Assembly: GCA_964017185.1 (NCBI GenBank) | Contig: OZ024883.1 | Location: 44,880,395-44,944,394, forward strand | DNA length: 64,000 nt | Direction of reading: 5' to 3' | DNA from: Rugalucina vietnamica | Lineage: Eukaryota > Mollusca > Bivalvia > Lucinida > Lucinidae | In this document: piece after piece, positions 56,468-64,000 of the stretch | Layout: every line of letters starts with the position of its first letter | How positions within the stretch are numbered: the stretch's first letter is position 1 | Program-made: the position numbers and the translations under genes | The notes under the pieces: generated by a model | The model's database searches: none | What the model was told of the DNA's origin: nothing | What the model saw: the letters and a program-made list of their open reading frames with translations, nothing else

Positions 56468-56916
56468 GAGACTTTAAAATGTAATTTAAACAGATAACAT
56501 GGAAGTTCCAATTAGGGCTTCCAATATAAAATGAAGGAATATGCAAAGGTGAGGATACATGAGGACTCCACAAGAAAACTTGTCCATGTTGATATCAATC
56601 CTTGATTTGTGGTGAACAGCTGATTGATGGATGGCTAGTTGGTGATGATTCCAATCACATACATGATCTGCTCTGTTGATAGAGTTGTCTAGGTTCACTG
56701 CTGCACTGTCACAACTATCAGGAATAGGAGAATATCAAAGTCTGCACATCAATCCTCTTTGTAGAATAACTTTAGACTTCATGAAAAATGACTCTAAGGG
56801 CAGCAGCAGTCTTGAATCTCTCAGTAGAATCAACAGCAACTGATGATGAACAGAATTATCAATTTTCCGACCAAAAGGTAGGAGACCAAGATCAAACTCC
56901 TCTTGGAGCGAAAAAA

Positions 56917-58906
56917 AAAAACAGAGGACCAATGGTCCTGTAAACGCTCACCTGAGTCTGCTGCATATACCAATAAACATGTTTGAATATTATGGTATTT
57001 AACCCCAGTGCAGGGGCAGATGAAGCCCTTGGGCCGTTTTTTTTTTTTTTTCGGAATAATCAATATTCTGTCCATTTGCCAATTTCTTGCTGGCTTTTCC
57101 CTTCAAATGACATTTTAACAGTTTTTCCCATTCAAATGCATGGGCAACCCATGTTGACCTTGCCATAAACTTGGTCAAGGTCATCACAGGGTCATGATTT
57201 ATATATACATTGTAGTACTATAGCCATGGATGCTTCACGCCAAGTTTCATTGAAGTCAATCTATTGGTTTGAGAGAAGAAGATATTTGAAGGGTTTTTAC
57301 CATATATGGGCATGGCGGCCATCTTGGTCATGTGACCTAGATTATTAATATATACATTGGTTCCCCCATCCTATAGATGCTTCACATAAAATTTGGCTTC
57401 AATTGGCCAAGTGGTTTTAGAGGAGAAGATGTTTGAATATTATGGTAATATACATGTATATTGCCCCGGGGTGTGAGCATATGAGCCCTTAGGTCCATTT
57501 TTTTTTCAGAATCATTAATATTTAGTCCTACTACCCATTTCTTGCAAGATTTTCACCTCAAATGACTTTTTAAAAGTTTTCCCCATTCCAATGCATTGGC
57601 GACCTATGTTGACCTTGTCCTAAAATAGGTCAAGATCACCACAGGGTCATAATTTATATACACATTGTAGTACTTCAGCCATTGGTGCTTCATGCCATGT
57701 TTCTTTGAAATCGGTCCACCAGATTCGGAGAAGAAGATTTTTGAAGGGTTTTTACCTTATATGGGCATGGCAGCCATCTTGGTCATGTGAACTAGATAAT
57801 TTACATATACATTAATTCCCCCATTCCATAGATGCTTCACATAAAATTTGGCTTTGATTCGCCAAGCGGTTTCAGAGGAGAAGATGTTTGAATATTATGG
57901 TAATATACATGTATATTGCCCCGGGGTGGGGGCAGATGAGCCCCTGGGGTCCATTTTTTTTTTCAGAATCATTAATATTCAGTCCTACTGCCCATTTCCT
58001 GCAAGACTTTCACTTTAAATGACATTTTAAAAGTTTTCCCTATTCAAATGCATTGGCGACCTATGTTGACCTTGCCGTAAAAAAAGGTCAAGGTCATCAC
58101 AGGGTCATGATTTATATACACATTGTAGTACTTGAGCCATAGATGCTTCATGGCAAGTTTTTTTTGAAATCGATCAACCGGTTCTGGAGAAGAAGATTTT
58201 TGAAGGGTTTTTACCATATAAGGGCATTGCAGCCATCTTGGTCATGTGACCTGGATTATTTATATACACATTGATTACCCCTTTCTATTGATGCTTCACA
58301 TAAAATTTGGCTTTGATTGGCCAAGCGGTTTCAGAGGAGAAGATGTTTGAATATTATGGTAATATACATGTATATTGCCCCAGGGTGGGGGCATATGAGC
58401 CCCTGGGTTCCAATTTTTTTCAGAATCATTAATATTCAGTCCTACTGCCCATTTCCTGCAAGACTTTCACTTTAAATGACATTTTAAAAGTTTTCCCCAT
58501 TCAAATGCATTGGCGACCTATGTTGACCTTGCCGTAAAATAGGTCAAGGTCATCACAGGGTCATGATTTATATATACATTGTAGTGCTTGAGCCATCAAT
58601 GCTTCATGCCAAGTTTCGTTGAAATCAGTCCACCGGTTCTGGAGAAGAAGATTTTTGAAGGGTTTTTACCATATATGGGCATGGTGGCCATCTTGGTCAT
58701 GTGACCTGGATTTCTTATATACACATTCTTTCCCCCTTCCTATAGATGCTTCATATAAAATTTGGCTTTGGTTGGCCAAGCGGTTTCAGAGAAGAAGATC
58801 TTTGAAATTGTGGACGGACGGACGGACGACGGATGGACGGACGCCGGATCATGGCCATCCTATAAGCTCACCTTGTGAGCCTAACGGCTCAGGTGAGCTA
58901 AAAAAA
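56917..58906. mobile_element. GCTCACCTGAG-family satellite-carrier element, four tandem units
   Basis: The ends are GCTCACCTGAGTC (left, after CAGAGGACCAATGGTCCTG) and GGCTCAGGTGAGC (right). Four units of about 457 bp (tatacatgtatat at 57449, 57904, 58363, plus a first diverged unit) contain TTGACCTTGCCGTAAAATAG, GGTCAAGGTCATCACAGGGT and CATATATGGGCATGGCAGCC. A GGACGGACGGACGG microsatellite (58812-58846) sits between the last unit and the right end. Confidence 0.92.
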
Positions 58907-59672
58907 AAAAAAAAAAAACACACACAAAAAAACAGAGGGCTTTGAGGGAATTATTTTTCTTCTAACTGACAAGTGAAAGCTCATCAAAAGATTTCAAAAC
59001 ACAAGTTTAGCAATTATTTTTCTTTCTACAAAATGGTTCTTGGTGGTTTTCTGTGTGGATAAGAGACAGCAAACCCAACAATATACAGCAAACAATGAGT
59101 TCATTCTATAACACTTTGACCAGTCTCCAAAATTTGTCATCAAATTTGATACAGTCTGCATGACCATATAGAAGAGATCAGAAGACAAGACCAAATGTAT
59201 TTGAGTTGGCAAGACATATTACCATACACATCTTCAATTAGCCTTTGAAATGCTTACCCGCTTTGATTGACTGAGAGGATATCAAAGATCATGCAAAGCA
59301 TACAAATGCAGAATTTTTCACTTAATTATGAAAAGTGATTTAATAGTTTTCAACATTAAATTCTAGTTGATCAAACATGACTCATCTTTGATTAAGCATG
59401 ACAGGGACATGAAAAGAAGCTAAAAATCTGACATGTATTGTTTACAAAAAGCTTCTAATAAAACTGCTGTTTCAGCAGGGGTGGGAGTGAAAACTGATAA
59501 AATCTTTAAAGATAAACATAACAAGTTCATTATCATTATTTTACAAGTTGCAAAATCTGGTGTGGGTATATACTTCTGTCCAACAACAGCATCTAGAAGC
59601 CTCGGTGTCATAGTCATCTTGTTAATCAGGTTCATTGCCTAGCTTCATAAGATTTTGAACCTTCCTCTGTAA

Positions 59673-59787
59673 GACCTTAGCTGTTGGGTGGCAAAGACTT
59701 TGGCTTTTGGGTGGCAAAGACCTTAGTTGTTGGGTGGCAAAGACCTTAGCTGTTGGGTGGCAAAGACCTTAGCTGTTGGGTGGGATG
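59673..59787. repeat. 23-bp minisatellite, about 5 copies
   Basis: Units made of GACCTTAGCTGTTGG and GTGGCAAA are repeated with single-base variants (CTTTGGCTTTTGG, CCTTAGTTGTTGG). MITE copy 20 begins 44 bp to the right. Confidence 0.95.
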
Positions 59788-59830
59788 GTAAACCCCAACT
59801 CAACAACAAAGGCAGCCTCTAACAGTAAAT

Positions 59831-60017
59831 GAGCCTCATGGGAAAACCAACAATATGCATATGCGAAAACAAAGACGCAGATCAGCTTCGCGGTAACGCT
59901 GATCACGGATAGTACACTTCCTCTTCTTTTTTAATCCGAAATTTCAAGCTTCCAGCCTGCTTCTGTGACTGTACATCCTGATTTGTGTCAGACCTGTTTG
60001 GAAACCACATTGTTGGT
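59831..60017 (-). mobile_element. Hairpin MITE copy 20, right end truncated
   Basis: The copy starts GAGCCTCATGGG after aaat, in reverse orientation, with the hairpin truncated (GCTTCGCGGTAACGCTGATC). It stops at CACATTGTTGGT without the GGCGGCTC end. Confidence 0.88.
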
Positions 60018-60530
60018 ACAGGTACAAGAGATGCCTGCTGTTCTGTTCTGTATCTTTTACAGGTAATAACATCACTACTTATAGCCTGGCCTTCCATTAG
60101 TAAACAATTTCATTGATTGGCAATTAATGAAAACAGTCTGGTTTACTACAAGGATCAGTTTCACATCCTCATATTTATTGGTTTTAGTTTAATTACATTT
60201 TGGAACTTCCTGTAAATGTTTCCTATATATCTTACAGTCCACCTAAATAGTTGTAGCACTATCTTTGTATCAAAGGAACTTCTACAGACTAGAAGAAGGC
60301 ACTACAGTATCATCTGCTGATTCAGTATGAAATCAAAATATATAATTTTTAATTATGTCATGCAAGTAGCTTTTGAGGGGCGAGCTATCACCTCAAATTT
60401 CAGCTTAGCTTAGCAAATGCTGTATCACTGAGCTCTTGTATCTTGTCATCATTATAATCAATGATCGAGCAGAAGAGTCATGGGACATACAAACTGAAAG
60501 CAACTCATTTTACAACTTTTCTTATTGAAG

Positions 60531-60813
60531 GTATGAAACTGATGAATGGGTTGTGCATGCAAACCTTCAAGAAAACAGATATATTTCAGCAGACAGTTTC
60601 ACAACAAATAGGCCACAACCTGAGACAGGATCTAATAACATTTCAACACTAGATCTACCTGGAAAACCACTCTATACCACTGTTAGCTCTCTGTTTCTAA
60701 CATTAAAACAGCCAATCAAAAAGCCAAGTCAGTATAAACACTTTGAATTGTGTATTGACAAGGCTAATTACTCTGATTTGGAAAAACTAGAAAACCAGAT
60801 GTTTTCTCTATAA
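60531..60813 (+). CDS. Unrecognised candidate terminal exon, 93 codons
   Basis: After ACTTTTCTTATTGAAG the frame reads YETDEWVVHANLQENRYISA, includes KQPIKKPSQYKHFELCID and KANYSDLEKLENQMFSL, and ends at TAA. The start is phase 2 (a single G completes a codon). The same site, GAAG|gtatga, could instead be a donor for the overlapping upstream frame from 60461. No family is recognised. Confidence 0.35.
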
Positions 60814-62361
60814 CAAGCATTGCTTACTATATACAATGAATTATAGTCTCATATTATGCAAATAAATGATCTAAGGGCAAGTTCATGACATTTTGTTTTT
60901 TACAGAAAAGCTCTCAGACTCCATGGTGGTTTAGTCAACAAAACCCCTAGGACTGGCAAAAGCAATGGAAAACAACAATAACATACATTTGGCCAGCTTG
61001 TTCAGTATAGGCAATTGTCACTTAAAACTGATAAATCAGAGTCAGGGTCAAATATGATACTTGCAACATATAGCACCTGGTTTCATATCTATTAAAGATA
61101 CAGAAAAGGTTAAGAAAGGTTAAAATGTGATGTGAGGCTGCCCTCTTAATATCTAAAGCTATAGCATTGCATTAATAAACAGGGTTCAAAATGGCCACTT
61201 CATTTGGAAGCATGGCCCATTTTTAGAATGTAAGGAGGGAGATAGGATAATGTTTCTAGATGGGAGTTTTTCACAAAATGGCCTCTACCATTTTTGATCC
61301 AACAATTTCCCAACATTATCATGCTTTGCAACAGTTTCCAGTGAAAGAAAGTGACTCAAAATGGCTCAAAATCCCTTTGGTAATGCCATTATCTGATCTT
61401 TCACAAGGAATCATTAAGGGGCAAATTTAGAACAGAAATGTTCTTGATTAATCTTCATGAACCATATGATCTGTCATTGCATTAAGACAACTTGTAATTT
61501 GATTTCTGGCCCCTAATTTGATTTCTGGCCGAATGACTCACAAGTCTGCAAATGGCATACCAATTTTTTATCCCATTTAACACTAGTTAACTGCCTTCAG
61601 CTTGTTTTCTCCAAAGAATTTTTACTCCAAATGATTCAAGAACAAATATGTTATCCTCCAAAATAATATTTTAGGATAATTCATGTTACACCATAGGTTA
61701 GACCCCAAATTCTTGCCTATATACCCAAAAGTTTACGCCCAAACTGATTTTTATTACAGGTTTTATTGCCTGGAAGTTGTTTCCATATATTTTTAAGATA
61801 ATAATTTCAGCTGTTTTACCCAGAAAGCAGACTTCTGCCTAAAATAGTCTGATATCACTTTTGCCATGACAAGCATGTGACGGAAGAGAAATTACTGTCT
61901 GAAATCAGAATTAGAACCTTTCATTCCAAAACAGGCATCCCTTTTTAATGAGGGAAAAAGATCATTACCATAAAACTTGTGATTTCTCACTGTTTGACAG
62001 CTTCTGAAAATTAAGTTAGCTACGTGTGACAGTGATGGTGGCACCACAAACCAGAAAGGGTTGTAACTGTCTGACAAAGAAAAAGGCATGATTTGGGTGA
62101 ACCTTAAGTCAGTTAAAATGCAAATTAAGCCTAAAATACAGGATCCATTTGAATATTTTAGCACCAAAGTTAGGCTTCCGCTAATGAGTTGGAAAGATTT
62201 AACGAGAATTTTATTGGAAGCTGACATGATATTGTGTCTCTAAAAAGATTCTTTAATGAGTCTGTGCTTTCTTCAGTTAGATTCAGCCTTCTGTTTTGCC
62301 AAATCATGACTTTGGTCATGTAGACAATTTTCTATGTTTACTCTGATAGGCTTTGACTTAC
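60814..62361. other. No recognised feature
   Basis: A minus-strand frame of 111 codons at 61892-62227 is open, but I see no splice context or recognisable family. Confidence 0.5.
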
Positions 62362-62640
62362 ATCACCATTACAAAAACTTGCCCATGCAATTTGATTTCT
62401 ATCGAGATTTTTTCGGCTGTAAAAATTTAAAATTTTCATCTGAAAAATTCTGATATTTTGCTTGTTTTTGCTCAAAACATAGATTTTGGATACATGTTAG
62501 AACTGCCTCGCTGAGCAAAAATAGGAAAAAAGAAAAGAAAAAGAAAAATTGGTATACCCCTGCATACATCAGTTTTGCTATATAAAAGTGGGGTATGAGG
62601 GGGCTATACATTAAGGGGGCTATACATTACACAGACATGT
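62362..62640. mobile_element. GTATACCCC-type element, decayed
   Basis: CATTACAAAAACTTGCCCAT, CTCAAAACATAGATTTTGGA, GGTATACCCCTGCATAC and GGGGGCTATACATTACACAG match the elements at 10.4 and 15 kb. The right half of the central palindrome is deleted. Confidence 0.75.
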
Positions 62641-62967
62641 TTTCCTGATGACTACTTTGAAGTTGACTGCTTTAACTGTCTCTAGCCTGTTACAACTAGT
62701 AATGATGTTTGGTATCTGGAGTATGAACAAATTCCTAAGTTGAGAGCTTCTCACAGTGATAGAGATTGAGAAAATTGACAATTAAATCAATGGTTCTACT
62801 TTGTTTCTTTAATCTAGTCCTACAATTAGTTCTCCAAACTGCAGTAATCTATCAAATTCTTCTCTCTATCTGACAGACCACTGACAGTACACAGTAGCTG
62901 GGGATACCTCTTGAGTTTACAACCTCATCTACAATGATATATTACAGAACATCTTGGTGCAGATAGA

Positions 62968-63168
62968 TTGTTTGTATTGAGGCTTAACATCCCAGTCAAC
63001 AATTTTTCAGTCATGTCAGGGCAGAGCCAATTCTTCCTGGGTTTAGCCAGTACTGTAGGGAGTTAATGTATCTTGCTCAAGGACACAACACGGTGACACC
63101 TGTGGGGATCAAACCCAGGACCTCTAGATTCGGAGTCCAATGCTCTACCACTACGCCACCGCGCTCCC
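62968..63168 (-). mobile_element. tRNA-derived SINE with intact A and B boxes
   Basis: On the minus strand the head starts GGGAGCGCGG. An A box TGGCGTAGTGG (63148-63158) and a B box GGTTTGATCCC (63105-63115) follow. Then come CCTTGAGCAAGATACATTAA (a conserved SINE core-type block) and a tail containing TGACTGGGATGTTAAGCC. It is a pol III-type SINE, not a functional tRNA: the acceptor stem and downstream region do not fold as a tRNA. Confidence 0.8.
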
Positions 63169-63837
63169 TTTGGTGCAGACAGAAATATAGGTTCAATGGT
63201 AAAACTAGGTATTAGCAGCACATCACTTTTGGTAAAGCCTTTGTCACTTCAAAAACTCCTTTGTCTAGTGATACCATGGCAGATAAAAATTGCTGTCCTC
63301 TAAAATTTCTTCCAGACATGAATATGAGTTACTACACAATATTGGAGAAGAGACATTTCTCATCATTAGCAATTTCTCCAAACATCATTTGTAGGCAATT
63401 TGTCCAAGAATGTGACCATAATTATTTTACCAGAAATCAGATCATGAAATGACATTCTTGGTGTGATCTTGCATTTATTTCACTGACTCATTACAGAAGA
63501 TCTGATGGAAAATTGATATTGAATTTATCATCAAGGATTTCTTATTAAAATGCATAGAGTTGCCTTAAAAATGATTCAGATATGAAGAATTTGAAATGCC
63601 TGAGGGGGTGTCAGTTATAATGGAAGTCTCTCTTCCACTGAACTAATAAGAATTCTGAGACTAATTCTCATCCACCTATATGGGTGGGTGGGTGTATGAC
63701 CATTCATGATTGTAAGCTTCTCAAAATTAAGCTGGGATATCACTGAAAATCCGGTTTGATTTGTTTGTTTGAATTGATATTTTACTTCCCAGTCAACAGC
63801 AATGGTCATGTCGGGACGTTGCCTCCATTATATTAAT

Positions 63838-63935
63838 AAAGCACATTTTGAGCGTCATGACATCATGTTGGGACATTGCCTCCATTTTATGGGACTTTTA
63901 CCCAACATGATGTCATGACACTCAAAATGTGCTTC
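63838..63935. repeat. 98-bp palindrome beside a SINE tail fragment
   Basis: AGCACATTTTGAGCGTCATG, ACATCATGTTGGG is inverted as CCCAACATGATGTCATGACA, CTCAAAATGTGCT. The loop (ACATTGCCTCCATTTTATGG) resembles the adjacent SINE tail (CGTTGCCTCCATTATATTAA). Confidence 0.9.
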
Positions 63936-64000
63936 ATTAATATATTCACCCAACTAAGCCAATAAGAAGGCTTATACGTATGGATGGTTGGACTCAACCA

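Noticed and set aside
59420..59642. Open frames on both strands at 59.4-59.6 kb
   Set aside because: Both strands are open with plausible composition and they contradict each other; neither has a clean acceptor and donor pair.
61892..62227. Minus-strand 111-codon frame
   Set aside because: It has no recognised domain and no splice or promoter context; open frames of this length occur by chance among this many short frames.
63100..63168. A tRNA gene at 63.1 kb
   Set aside because: A and B boxes are good, but it continues into the conserved SINE core and tail and does not fold as a complete cloverleaf with paired acceptor stem, so it is called a SINE.

Overview
This window is AT-rich, intron-dominated eukaryotic nuclear DNA, most likely from a bivalve mollusc. 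That is an inference from the tacatgtatat-rich background, the style of the tandem and foldback repeats, the tRNA-type SINE remnants and a gene structure of short exons in repeat-filled introns. No bacterial, organellar or viral gene was recognised. No single reading frame exceeds about 130 codons, so every protein gene must be read through its exons.

The one firmly identified gene lies on the minus strand from 37632 down to 20156. It is the 3' half of a Misshapen-family germinal-centre kinase (the MAP4K4/TNIK/MINK1 class). Fourteen exons join in phase to 488 codons plus a stop. They give a low-complexity Ser/Pro/His linker, the conserved segment before the citron-homology (CNH) domain, and a complete CNH domain. 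The kinase domain and coiled-coil linker were not found between 37633 and the window end, so they lie behind a very long intron or outside the window.

Elsewhere I see only weakly supported exon-like segments with good splice signals and unknown products. They are near 0.5 and 2.1-2.9 kb, and at 46.4, 48.0, 49.9, 56.0 and 60.5 kb.

The rest is a dense repeat landscape. (1) About 20 copies of a roughly 235-bp hairpin MITE are present; ten have matching 4-bp target duplications, all of the form ANNT. (2) Three unrelated element families (ends near CTATAGCCCCGC, GCTCACCTGAG and TATACCCCCGGC) share one plan: a short inverted end, a tandem array of 150-460-bp units, usually a CGGA/CGAA/GGAC microsatellite, and the inverted end again. 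(3) A 61-bp minisatellite lies at 4.4-6.4 kb, split from its continuation at 7.35 kb by an AT-rich insertion. (4) A 4.1-kb foldback element at 41.3-45.4 kb is packed with GTTAC/GTAAC motifs. (5) Several short palindromes, GTATACCCC-ended elements and SINE remnants complete the picture.

The kinase-gene introns hold many of these elements. Four exons have an element boundary only 31-47 bp upstream of their 3' splice site, one splice acceptor is a NAGNAG, and one exon is a 42-bp microexon. The most novel-looking items are the shared satellite-carrier plan, the foldback element, and the placement of elements against splice acceptors.
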